DNA of 7,915 nucleotides from CAYUYH01 sp964449175 (GCA_964449175.1 CAYUYH010000134.1:1-7915), one strand, 5' to 3'; shown: positions 1 to 6,140, numbered from the stretch's first letter. The notes: a model not told the origin generated them from the letters alone. A program made the numbers and translations.

Positions 1-595
1 CCAAAAGTAGAATCAACTGGAGCACCATCTCGATGGCCCCGGATATCAGGATACATCCTGATACGGCCGCGGCATACTTCGGTGGACCGATACCAAAAAA
101 AATCAGCGCGACCAACCCTGAAACTGAAAGAACACCCCACAGCCATCCCACAGGAACTGCTGCAACTGTCTTGAGCAAGCTTTGTAATAAGGGGTGCCAT
201 TGCGTTGCCCATAACATCAAGGTGTGGAAATAACAGGTGGGGGAAAAATCCCGGTTGACAACCGTTTCGGGCACACCCTCCAGCATGGAATTCATGTAAT
301 CAAGACGGAAGGGATTCAACGCATCGGCCAGATAATCTTCCCGAATATAGACCAGCTTCAAGTTTCGCTCAATCATTCGATCAGCCAGCAGAGACGGATC
401 TTCGATGAGAAGATTCTTCTGATTGGCAGCAAAAAACCGTGTTTGATCCCCCGGATATATGAGTATGTCCGCAAACGCCCGACGCAATGTTTTCCTTATG
501 GAGCCTAGAAAACGAGCCTGGTTGGGCCCCAACATATCTTCTCCCCCTGAGACGGCAAAAGAAAAAATACCATCCGGCAAAAGCCGTGCCTGGAC
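1..595 (-). CDS. Spermidine-synthase-like multi-pass membrane protein, partial at both ends
   Basis: This minus-strand frame is open for 198 codons and runs off the left edge. It starts as a soluble aminopropyltransferase-like segment: RLLPDGIFSFAVSGGE, then a stretch ending IYPGDQTRFFAANQ, then a VNRDFSPTCYF element. That order matches the C-terminal half of the spermidine synthase-like domain in fused transporter/spermidine-synthase proteins. Two hydrophobic segments follow: a Trp/Leu/Val-rich one encoded near 110-190 and AAAVSGCILISGAIEMVLQL near 10-80, both probably membrane helices. The family is known for a Rossmann-type domain fused to membrane helices; substrate and role are usually unknown. 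No start codon is present: at its 5' end (about 584-595) the frame runs into hisF on the opposite strand. G+C is about 50%, far below the genes to the right. The family call is by motif memory; catalytic activity cannot be judged because the substrate-binding half is missing. Confidence 0.72.
584..595. other. Junction of two truncated genes with a composition step
   Basis: The recognisable minus-strand membrane-protein frame (reading VQAR here) and the recognisable plus-strand HisF frame (reading PCLD here) overlap only in these 12 bases, CCGTGCCTGGAC. To the left the HisF frame gives IRQK, unlike the usual start of HisF, and meets a stop at 548-550. To the right the minus frame no longer resembles its family. 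G+C rises from about 50% to about 70% at the same place. The shared bases could be microhomology at a recombination or mis-assembly point. Confidence 0.7.
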
Positions 596-1321
596 ATGCA
601 GAATGGCCGAGTCGTCAAGGGCGTGCACTTCGTGGACATCCGCGACGCCGGCGACCCCGTCGAGTGCGCGAAGGCCTACTGCCAGGCCGGGGCGGACGAG
701 CTGGCCATGCTGGACATCACCGCCACCGTGGAGGGCCGGCGTACGATGGTCGAGGTCGTCCGGCGGGTCGCGCCGGCGACGACCGTGCCATTCACCGTCG
801 GCGGGGGCATATCCGACGTCGCCGGCGCCGCAGCCGTCCTCGAGGCTGGGGCCGACAAGGTCTCCATCAGCTCGGCAGCCTTCCGCAACCCGCAGCTCGT
901 GGGGGAACTGATCGCCGAGTTCGGCCGAGACGCCATCACCGTGGCCATCGACGTGGATCAGAACCCCGCGATGCCCTCAGGCTACGAGGTGTACATCGAC
1001 GGCGGGCGCACGGCCACCGGGGCCGACGCGATCGAGTGGGCGAAGAAGGTCGACGGCTTCGGCGTGCCCGTCATCCTGCCGACCAGCAAGGCCGGCGACG
1101 GCGCCCAGACGGGCTTCGACCTGCCGGTGATCCGCGCGATGGCGGAGGCGACCTCCGCGGCTATCGTCGCCTCAGGCGGGGCGGGCAAGCTCGAGCACTT
1201 CGCCGACGCCGCCGAGGCCGGCGCGACGATCCTCCTGGCCGCGTCGGTCTTCCACTTCCACATCATCGACATCGGCGACCTGAAGGCCTACCTCCGCGAC
1301 CAAGGCCTCCGCGTGCGATGA
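596..1321 (+). CDS. hisF: Imidazole glycerol phosphate synthase cyclase subunit HisF, 5'-truncated
   Basis: HisF takes ammonia from HisH and converts PRFAR to imidazole glycerol phosphate and AICAR, a cytoplasmic step shared by histidine and purine metabolism. The (beta/alpha)8 barrel is nearly complete at 241 residues. Visible are GRVVKGVHF (4-12), LDITATVEGR (39-48), the phosphate-binding loops VGGGIS (68-73) and ASGGAGK (192-198), and AASVFHF (215-221). Asp119 in VAIDVD fits the second catalytic aspartate (Asp130 in the Thermotoga enzyme). The first catalytic aspartate is encoded at 593-595, just before this ATG, in PCLD (584-595). ATG 596 is the only in-frame ATG after the stop at 548-550, so the printed start loses that residue and about 11 N-terminal residues. 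The usual LLTSxDRDG loop reads LPTSKAGDG (161-169), keeping the second Asp. The natural start was probably lost at the junction, so as it stands the copy may not be functional. The family call is secure. Confidence 0.9.
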   Translation: MQNGRVVKGVHFVDIRDAGDPVECAKAYCQAGADELAMLDITATVEGRRTMVEVVRRVAPATTVPFTVGGGISDVAGAAAVLEAGADKVSISSAAFRNPQLVGELIAEFGRDAITVAIDVDQNPAMPSGYEVYIDGGRTATGADAIEWAKKVDGFGVPVILPTSKAGDGAQTGFDLPVIRAMAEATSAAIVASGGAGKLEHFADAAEAGATILLAASVFHFHIIDIGDLKAYLRDQGLRVR

Positions 1322-1342
1322 AGACGCGGCTGCTAGGCTGTA

Positions 1343-1402
1343 GACTGTTAGACCGTTCGGTACGACAACAGCTGGGGCGCTGCGCCGAACAGCCGAACAG
1401 TC
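1343..1402. terminator. Long imperfect inverted repeat between convergent genes, possible bidirectional terminator
   Basis: Arm 1343-1360 (GACTGTTAGACCGTTCGG) and arm 1385-1402 (CCGAACAGCCGAACAGTC) pair at 15 of 18 positions around a 24-nt loop, which can itself form a short CAGC/GCTG stem. It lies in the 101-bp spacer between the 3' ends of hisF and the DUF6768-like gene, where terminators for both strands are expected. No clear T-run follows either arm, so intrinsic termination is not certain. It could instead be a dispersed palindromic repeat. Confidence 0.45.
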
Positions 1403-1422
1403 TCGTCTCCTGTGCCCGGGGC

Positions 1423-1788
1423 CTACTTGTTCTGCATAAGCTCGGTCAGCTCCGCTATGCGCAGCTCCAGGCGCTTGATCTCGCGCTTCACGCCGTGACG
1501 GTGCAACATCTGGCCGGCCGCGATCTTAACGTTAACGAGGAAGAGCATGCTCGTCACGAAGATCGTGGCGTACATGACGTGGTCTTGTGTGGCCGTAGAG
1601 TAGAAGAACATCACGGCTACGAAGACGCCGACGGCGATGAAAAGCAGGGCCCACGCCCATGTGAGCGCCGCCACGGCGAACATCCTCCTGCTATAAAACT
1701 CGGAGATCATTGACAGCATCAGGCCCGGTTCGTCGTCTCTGAGGGGAGTCCGGTCATCGACGATGCGCTTCAGATCATTGTCGTTCAT
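1423..1788 (-). CDS. Small two-helix membrane protein, DUF6768-like, coupled to the sigma factor
   Basis: This 121-residue protein has a charged N-terminus (1-35) containing DDEPGLMLSMISEFYSRR. Two hydrophobic helices follow at about 37-62 (rich in Ala, Trp, Val, Phe) and 71-91, and the basic C-terminus (97-121) has the heptad-like KREIKRLELRIAELTELM, suggesting a short coiled coil. There is no signal peptide, so both ends are probably cytoplasmic. The layout resembles DUF6768 proteins, which I recall beside ECF sigma genes in planctomycetes. The start at 1788 overlaps the sigma stop as ATGA and has AAGGAG 8 nt upstream, inside the sigma gene; a longer reading back to 1974 has non-coding-like sequence. 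Tight coupling suggests a membrane partner of the sigma factor, but no zinc-binding anti-sigma motif is seen and the function is unknown. Confidence 0.8.
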   Translation of the reverse strand: MNDNDLKRIVDDRTPLRDDEPGLMLSMISEFYSRRMFAVAALTWAWALLFIAVGVFVAVMFFYSTATQDHVMYATIFVTSMLFLVNVKIAAGQMLHRHGVKREIKRLELRIAELTELMQNK

Positions 1789-2327
1789 TGCTCGCTCTCC
1801 TTGGCCGGTTCGCCCGGCCAGAGTCGCTTGAGCTCCTCGCGGGCGGCGTACAGGCGGCTCTTGACGGTCCCTGCCGGGACTTTCAGCACGCCGCTGATCT
1901 CGGAGACGCTCAGGTGCTCGAAGTAGTACAGTGCCAGCACTGCCCGGCTGGCAGCCTTCAATCGGGCGAAACACTCGCCCAGCGTCAGGCGGTCCACGTC
2001 GTGGGCGGTCGCGTCGCCGCTAGCCTGCTCGACCTGCAGCGCAACAGGCCTGCGGGCGTTGCGATGGTCCAGCGCCTTGTTCGTGGCGATGCGGTACGCC
2101 CACGCCTTAAAGCTGACCGGGTCGTGCAGCCGGCGCAGGCCCTTGATGATCGCCAGCCAGGTCTCCTGCGTTACGTCCGCGGCAGCTTCGTCGCCGGCCA
2201 GGCGACGTGCGTATCGCCACAGCCGCCCCTGCCACCGCTCCACGAGCAGCCGCATCGCCCGCCGGCTGCCGTCCTGGGCGTCCATCACCAGCAGCTGGTC
2301 GATCAGGTCTGCGCGCGTCTCGCCCAT
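1785..2327 (-). CDS. ECF-type RNA polymerase sigma factor (sigma-70 family)
   Basis: This 180-residue protein has the two-domain layout of group 4 sigma factors. Region 2 spans about 24-93: LLVERWQGRLWRYARRL, then AAADVTQETWLAIIKGL (the region 2.2 core-binding D-x-x-Q-E-x-W signature), then FKAWAYRIATNKALDHRN (2.3-2.4). A short Ala/Asp-rich linker follows. Region 4 (about 117-170) has the helix-turn-helix LSVSEISGVLKVPAGTVKSR and an acidic-basic tail. It would direct RNA polymerase to a dedicated promoter set; the regulon cannot be read here. ATG 2327 has only a weak AAGG upstream but is the first in-frame start and fits family length. Its stop overlaps the start of the DUF6768-like gene, so the two are probably translated together. 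A 136-bp gap separates it from pyrK, so it may have its own promoter. Confidence 0.93.
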   Translation of the reverse strand: MGETRADLIDQLLVMDAQDGSRRAMRLLVERWQGRLWRYARRLAGDEAAADVTQETWLAIIKGLRRLHDPVSFKAWAYRIATNKALDHRNARRPVALQVEQASGDATAHDVDRLTLGECFARLKAASRAVLALYYFEHLSVSEISGVLKVPAGTVKSRLYAAREELKRLWPGEPAKESEQ

Positions 2328-2393
2328 CTCAACTACCTTGGTCTCCGGATCGCAGGGGGCGGTTCATTGACTTCCCGCTCGCTGCGCGTAGCG

Positions 2394-2402
2394 TGTGGAT
2401 AA
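2394..2402 (-). promoter_or_regulatory. Perfect DnaA-box sequence in the pyrK-sigma spacer
   Basis: The minus strand reads TTATCCACA, the strict DnaA-box consensus, 67 bp upstream of the sigma-factor start and outside any gene. A perfect 9-mer on either strand is expected by chance in only about 6% of windows this size under equal base frequencies, and less often in G+C-rich DNA. No second box was found nearby, so this is not an origin by itself. It could be a DnaA-dependent regulatory site or chance. Confidence 0.4.
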
Positions 2403-2463
2403 CCGCTTTGCCCCGCGTGACTTGCGCCGTTGTCGGCGTGATAGGATTCTCGCGCCGGCAGGC

Positions 2464-3480
2464 CTACCACAGCACCTGGCGGCCGTCGAAGACGGGCCCG
2501 TCGGTGCAGCAGAGGCTGAACTTCCAGCCGCCCGGCGCGTCGCTGGCGGTCTTGACGACGCAGGATTGGCACGTGCCCATCCCGCAGGCCATGTGCCGCT
2601 CCAGGGCGAGTTGGCATTCCACGCCGGCTGCGATGGAAGTCTCGGCCACCGCCCGCATCATTTCCTCAGGCCCGCAACAGTAGACGACCAGGTCTTCACC
2701 CGGCAGCTTGGTGTTGGCCAGCCATTGCGCGAACGCGTCGCTGATGAAGCCGCGGAAGCCGGCCGAGCCGTCGTCGGTCGCGATGACTGTGTCGATCCCG
2801 CAGGTCGCGAACTCCGCGACGCACGGCGTGGGCCTGCCGCTCGCCTCCACGCGCGCTCCCGGCACCATCGTCAGCGGCAGCAGCTCGCTCCTCCGCGCGC
2901 CCGTGAAGGCGACGGTCCCCTTGCCCGCAGCCGCCAATTCACCGGCCAGGTAGATGAGCGGCGGGATGCCGACCCCCCCACCGACCAGCGCCGCGTGCGT
3001 CGCGCCCTGGCGGATGGAGAAGCCGTTGCCCAGCGGCCCGAGTATGCTCACCGGCTCGCCCTCGGCCAGCCCGGCCAGCCAGCGCGTGCCGACGCCGACG
3101 ACGCGATGGATCACCGTCAGCCTCACGCGCCCGTCGGCGGTGGTCGCCCTACCTGCAAGGCTTAGCGGGCGACGCAGCAGCGGCTCGACGCCGGCCAACT
3201 CCGGCTGCGTCAGCCGCGGCGGGCGGTCTTCCGGCCAGTCTGCCTCGGCGGCACTTGCCTGCGGGCGCGGCGGGCGACACTGCACCTGGACAAACTGCCC
3301 CGGTTGAGATGGCGGGAAACCGTCGACAACCACGTCCAGCCGATAGTGTTCCCCGCACAACTGAAGATTCGCCGCCACCTCCGCAGCGAACACACCCCGT
3401 GCTGTCCCTGTCCCTCGATCTCCCTGCATATTACCGTGCCCTGGCATCGCAGACAGGATTCGCAGCCACCTGCCGCTCAC
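2464..3480 (-). CDS. pyrK: Dihydroorotate dehydrogenase electron transfer subunit PyrK
   Basis: PyrK carries FAD and a [2Fe-2S] cluster and passes electrons from the type 1B dihydroorotate dehydrogenase PyrD to NAD+ in pyrimidine synthesis. The ferredoxin-reductase-like fold shows the FAD motif RRPLSLAG (103-110), the nucleotide-binding loop GGGVGIPPL (167-175) and CGPEEMM (269-275). The C-terminal iron-sulfur site is Cys299, Cys304, Cys307 and Cys325, the last in CTDGPVF, which is typical of PyrK. At 338 residues it is longer than usual (about 250-290), owing to an N-terminal extension and a Pro/Ala-rich insert at about 70-100. GTG 3480 overlaps the dUTPase stop as GTGA, suggesting translational coupling; later in-frame ATG codons (residues 12 and 18) remain possible starts because no strong ribosome site precedes GTG. 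Its partner pyrD is not in the window. Confidence 0.9.
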   Translation of the reverse strand: MSGRWLRILSAMPGHGNMQGDRGTGTARGVFAAEVAANLQLCGEHYRLDVVVDGFPPSQPGQFVQVQCRPPRPQASAAEADWPEDRPPRLTQPELAGVEPLLRRPLSLAGRATTADGRVRLTVIHRVVGVGTRWLAGLAEGEPVSILGPLGNGFSIRQGATHAALVGGGVGIPPLIYLAGELAAAGKGTVAFTGARRSELLPLTMVPGARVEASGRPTPCVAEFATCGIDTVIATDDGSAGFRGFISDAFAQWLANTKLPGEDLVVYCCGPEEMMRAVAETSIAAGVECQLALERHMACGMGTCQSCVVKTASDAPGGWKFSLCCTDGPVFDGRQVLW

Positions 3481-3956
3481 ACGACGCTGCGGTTCTCTTC
3501 CTCGTACTCGGCGTGTTCAGCCTGGCTGCGGTTGGCGTCCTGGCGGGCGTGGTTGATACCGAGCTTCGCGCCGTACAGCCGGTAGATGTCCGCCGGCTCC
3601 AGGCCCAGCAACTGGCAGATGCTGATCCAGAAGAACAGCATGTCCGTCGCCTCGACGCGGGCGTTCTGGATGTCCTGGAGCTCGTATTGCCTGCCTTCCT
3701 TCGCCTCGCGGTACCAGTGCTTCCAGCTCAGGCAGTGCTGGATCTCGTGGCATTCGTCGGCCAGGGCGTCGATGTGGTTCTTCATCGCCCGCCCGACGCG
3801 CAGCCGCGTGGCCTGGTCGGCCTCGCCCTCGCCGGCCGCCTTCATCGCCGCCAGCAGCGCCTGCCCAAGCGCGTACGTGTCGATCCCGGCCTTGCGATTC
3901 AGCTCCGCCTGTAGCGGCCATATGTCCTCAAGCGATCTGATGCGTTGCTCGGCCAT
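3477..3956 (-). CDS. Dimeric-type dUTP diphosphatase (all-alpha NTP pyrophosphatase fold)
   Basis: The predicted product is a 159-residue all-helical protein. It has the metal-binding pair of the all-alpha NTP pyrophosphatase superfamily: E68-x-x-E71 in ADECHEIQHC and E102-x-x-D105 in VEATDMLFFW. SWKHW (77-81) separates them, and YGAKLGINHARQ (128-139) matches the K-x-x-x-N-x-x-R-Q element of dimeric dUTPases. Such enzymes hydrolyse dUTP to dUMP and pyrophosphate, keeping uracil out of DNA and feeding thymidylate synthesis. I prefer ATG 3956 over ATG 3974 because AAGGAG sits 5 nt before it, whereas the earlier codon has no good ribosome site. It is the first gene of the minus-strand cluster and its stop overlaps the start of pyrK, linking two pyrimidine functions. 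A MazG-like enzyme of other nucleotide specificity is the main alternative. Confidence 0.82.
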   Translation of the reverse strand: MAEQRIRSLEDIWPLQAELNRKAGIDTYALGQALLAAMKAAGEGEADQATRLRVGRAMKNHIDALADECHEIQHCLSWKHWYREAKEGRQYELQDIQNARVEATDMLFFWISICQLLGLEPADIYRLYGAKLGINHARQDANRSQAEHAEYEEENRSVV

Positions 3957-3961
3957 GCCCG

Positions 3962-3967
3962 CTCCTT
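3962..3967 (-). promoter_or_regulatory. Ribosome binding site setting the dUTPase start
   Basis: AAGGAG on the minus strand lies 5 nt upstream of ATG 3956 and inside the reading frame that would begin at ATG 3974. It supports the shorter protein. Confidence 0.65.
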
Positions 3968-3988
3968 CACTCATTCACCGCCCCGTTC

Positions 3989-4016
3989 AGTCTAGTCCCC
4001 CGGCCCGCAAAGACAA
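3989..4016 (-). promoter_or_regulatory. Possible promoter of the dUTPase-pyrK operon
   Basis: On the minus strand TTGTCT (4016-4011) and TAGACT (3994-3989) are separated by 16 nt, each matching the sigma-70 hexamers at 4 of 6 positions. Transcription would start near 3982, about 25 nt before the dUTPase ATG. The position is good but the match is modest. Confidence 0.3.
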
Positions 4017-4039
4017 GGGGGCACCGCAACTGCCCCCTT
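4015..4039. repeat. Perfect 9-bp inverted repeat in the dUTPase/asnB divergent spacer
   Basis: AAGGGGGCA (4015-4023) and TGCCCCCTT (4031-4039) pair perfectly around a 7-nt loop. The G+C-rich hairpin looks like an intrinsic terminator with a very short T-run, yet no gene ends here. It overlaps the possible dUTPase -35 element and lies 33 bp before the asnB start. It could be an operator, an attenuator or a leftover terminator. Confidence 0.5.
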
Positions 4040-4059
4040 TATCCCCGCGGCCGGTCGGC

Positions 4060-4065
4060 TAGAAT
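4060..4065 (+). promoter_or_regulatory. Possible -10 element giving a leaderless asnB transcript
   Basis: TAGAAT matches the -10 consensus at 5 of 6 positions and ends 7 nt before ATG 4073, the usual distance to a transcription start. No Shine-Dalgarno sequence precedes that ATG. A weak -35-like TTTATC lies at 4038-4043. Together these fit a leaderless mRNA but do not prove one. Confidence 0.4.
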
Positions 4066-4072
4066 GCTCGGC

Positions 4073-5953
4073 ATGTGTGGATTCGCCGGAGAGTTTCTCT
4101 TCGCCGACGGGCGCGCGGACCTGCACCTCGCCAAGCGGATGGCCAGCCTGCTCGCACACCGCGGCCCCGACGAAGAAGCCACGTACCTCTCGCCGGACGG
4201 GCGATGCGCGATCGGCGTCCGCCGCCTGGCTGTGATCGACCCCCTCGGCTCGCACCAGCCCATGGCCAGCCCCGACGGCGGACGTGTCGTCGCGTTCAAC
4301 GGCGAGATATACAATTACCGCCAGCTCCGCGCCGAGCTCGGGATACAGGGCTGTCAGTTCCGTACCGACGGCGACACCGAGGTGCTCCTGCACCTTTACG
4401 ACCGCGACGGCGACGACATGCTCCGTCACCTTGACGGCATGTTCGCTTTTGCCCTATACGATGCCGCCCTAGGGCAGCTGCTGCTCTGCAGGGACCGACT
4501 CGGCGAAAAGCCGCTCTGGTACGCAGCACTGCCTGACCGCCTCATCTTCGCCAGCGAGGCCAAGGCCCTCCTGACCCATCCGCGGGTGTCCCCCGAGCCG
4601 GATGCCAGATCGCTAACCGTCTACTGTACCATGGGTTACATCCCGGCGCCTCGCAGCGCCTACCGCAGCGTCGCCAAGCTGGCCCCCGCGAGCATGTTGG
4701 CCCTCTCCCGCGACTGTCCCGCCCCGCGGCGATACTGGAGGCCCGCCCTTGCGCTGCCCGCGCCCAGCGCCCATGAACTCCGCGAGCAGGTCCGCAGCCA
4801 GGTCGTCGAGTCTGTCCGCGCGCGACTAGTCAGCGACGTACCGCTGGGCGCGCTGCTAAGCGGTGGGCTCGACTCAGCCATCGTGGTGGCTGCGATGAGC
4901 CGGATCGTGGGCAAGGCAGGCGGCGTGCGGACCTTCACGGCCGGCTTCGAGGATCCCGCCTTCGACGAGCGGGCCGATGCCGCGGTCGTGGCCAACCATT
5001 GCGGCACCGACCATACAGAACTTCTCGTCCGGCCCGCGCCAGCGGAGGCGCTGGACAAGATCGTCACGATGTACGACGAGCCGTTCGGCGACTCCAGCGC
5101 CCTGCCGACCTGGATGATCTGCCAACTCGCCCGCCAGCACGTCACCGTCGCACTCACCGGCGACGGCGGCGATGAGGTCTTCGGCGGATACGATCGTTAT
5201 CGGGCCTTGCGCCTGGCGGCGACCATCGGCCCCTTCACGTGTGCGGCCATCCGCTTCGCCGCCGCCATCATGCGGCCCTTCGCGCCCCACCGGGAGCGCA
5301 GCGGCGCGCGGCGCCTTGTGCGATTCGCGGATGCAATGATGTATCCACTTGCTATACAATACTTTACATACCGCCGCCTCTTCGGCCCCGACGATCTGGC
5401 TCGCCTGCTCAACCCGGATTTCGCCGCAGGTGTCGACATCGACGCCCCCGCCCAATGGTTCTGCCGCCTGTACGAGCGAGCGGACGCGCCCAGCGAGGTC
5501 ACGGCAGCACAGCTCCACGACATCGAGACGTATCTGCCCGACGATCTGCTGGTCAAGACCGACATCGCCTCGATGGCCTGCTCGCTCGAGCTGCGCCCGC
5601 CGATGCTGGACCACCGGCTGGTGACGGCCGGCGTGTCGCTGCCGGTGGAGCAGAAGGTCGGCCGACGGCAAGGCAAGCTCTTGCTACGGCAGGCGTTCGC
5701 GGACTGGCTGCCGCCAGAGGTTTTCGCCCGGCCTAAGCGGGGCTTTGGCGTGCCGCTGGCCGACTGGCTGCGCGGGCCGTTGCGCGAGCCGCTACGAGAG
5801 GCCCTGCTCAGCCCGTGCGAGAAGGTGCGGGCGATGTTCAGCACGCAGGCCCTGGCGGGGCTTGTGAACGACCACCTGAACGGGCGGGCGGATCACAGCC
5901 ATCGCCTTTGGGCGTTGCTGGTCCTGGCCAGGTGGATGGAGCGGTTGGGCTAG
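4073..5953 (+). CDS. asnB: Asparagine synthase, glutamine-hydrolysing (AsnB family)
   Basis: The family makes asparagine from aspartate, ATP and glutamine; relatives modify cell-envelope polysaccharides. The 626-residue protein has both domains. The N-terminal glutamine amidotransferase begins Met-Cys-Gly-Phe, with Cys2 as nucleophile once Met is removed, followed by AHRGPDEE (28-35), FNGEIYNY (75-82), DGDTEVLLHL (99-108) and LCRDRLGEKPLWY (138-150). The C-terminal synthetase has the ATP PP-loop LSGGLDS (262-268), LTGDGGDEVFGGYDRY (361-376), DDLLVKTDIASMACSLELRPPMLD (490-513, split around Asp497) and PKRGFGVPLADWL (554-566). ATG 4073 is chosen over ATG 4064 because the earlier codon would bury the catalytic Cys at position 5. 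It is divergent from the dUTPase and followed by the first parS site 27 bp after the stop. The PEP-CTERM protein nearby raises the option of an exosortase-associated amidotransferase, but nothing else in the window supports that. Family secure; exact substrate less so. Confidence 0.93.
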   Translation: MCGFAGEFLFADGRADLHLAKRMASLLAHRGPDEEATYLSPDGRCAIGVRRLAVIDPLGSHQPMASPDGGRVVAFNGEIYNYRQLRAELGIQGCQFRTDGDTEVLLHLYDRDGDDMLRHLDGMFAFALYDAALGQLLLCRDRLGEKPLWYAALPDRLIFASEAKALLTHPRVSPEPDARSLTVYCTMGYIPAPRSAYRSVAKLAPASMLALSRDCPAPRRYWRPALALPAPSAHELREQVRSQVVESVRARLVSDVPLGALLSGGLDSAIVVAAMSRIVGKAGGVRTFTAGFEDPAFDERADAAVVANHCGTDHTELLVRPAPAEALDKIVTMYDEPFGDSSALPTWMICQLARQHVTVALTGDGGDEVFGGYDRYRALRLAATIGPFTCAAIRFAAAIMRPFAPHRERSGARRLVRFADAMMYPLAIQYFTYRRLFGPDDLARLLNPDFAAGVDIDAPAQWFCRLYERADAPSEVTAAQLHDIETYLPDDLLVKTDIASMACSLELRPPMLDHRLVTAGVSLPVEQKVGRRQGKLLLRQAFADWLPPEVFARPKRGFGVPLADWLRGPLREPLREALLSPCEKVRAMFSTQALAGLVNDHLNGRADHSHRLWALLVLARWMERLG

Positions 5954-5968
5954 CCCTCTCGGCGAGGG
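5954..5968 (+). terminator. Weak hairpin right after asnB
   Basis: CCCTC (5954-5958) and GAGGG (5964-5968) form a 5-bp stem with a 5-nt loop directly after the asnB stop. No T-run follows, so any terminator role is doubtful. Confidence 0.2.
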
Positions 5969-5980
5969 GCGGCCGGGCCT

Positions 5981-5996
5981 TGTTCCACGTGGAACC
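5981..5996. promoter_or_regulatory. parS: parS centromere site 1
   Basis: TGTTCCACGTGGAACC matches the 16-bp bacterial parS palindrome at 15 of 16 positions, with a perfect 14-bp GTTCCACGTGGAAC core. ParB loads onto such sites and spreads as a CTP-dependent clamp. It lies between asnB and parB. Confidence 0.92.
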
Positions 5997-6049
5997 TAAC
6001 CACCGGGGGGATGTGGCTGGGCGACTTGCCGGTGTCGCGGGAAATCCTC

Positions 6050-6077
6050 TTGCGTTCTCCCTGGCCGGCGGTATGCT
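6050..6077 (+). promoter_or_regulatory. Possible parB promoter
   Basis: TTGCGT (6050-6055) and TATGCT (6072-6077) are 16 nt apart, a weak sigma-70-like pair. Transcription would start near 6084, just before the second parS site, which would then lie in the leader. The hexamers match poorly. Confidence 0.25.
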
Positions 6078-6094
6078 CCCAGGGTCAAGGTGGG

Positions 6095-6110
6095 TGTTCC
6101 ACGTGGAACA
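6095..6110. promoter_or_regulatory. parS: parS centromere site 2
   Basis: TGTTCCACGTGGAACA is a perfect 16-bp palindrome and a well-known form of the parS consensus. It sits 114 bp from the first site and 42 bp upstream of the parB start codon, so ParB bound here could also repress its own gene. Confidence 0.95.
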
Positions 6111-6140
6111 TTCACGGAAGAGCTGCCCCGAACACGGGAA

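Noticed and set aside
95..102. Apparent frameshift at a run of eight A in the left membrane-protein gene
   Set aside because: On recounting the bases the frame continues through the run and gives a sensible membrane helix, so no frameshift is needed.
487..1713. 408-codon plus-strand open frame
   Set aside because: It is extremely Arg/Gly/Pro-rich, runs out of frame across hisF and antisense to the DUF6768-like gene, and crosses the junction. It is a shadow of high-GC coding sequence.
1789..1974. N-terminal extension of the DUF6768-like protein
   Set aside because: The extra 62 codons overlap the conserved sigma region 4 in another frame and are Arg/Pro-rich; the coupled ATG 1788 has a proper ribosome site.
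2425..2438. CGCCG/CGGCG hairpin after pyrK as a terminator
   Set aside because: A 5-bp stem with a 4-nt loop and no T-run is common by chance in G+C-rich DNA.
5331..5375. AT-rich patch inside asnB
   Set aside because: The frame is intact and encodes a plausible helix (AMMYPLAIQYFTYRR); the dip follows from Met, Tyr, Ile and Phe codons rather than an insertion.
4874..5671. 265-codon minus-strand open frame inside asnB
   Set aside because: It is antisense to highly conserved AsnB motifs and its own composition resembles no family; a typical high-GC shadow.
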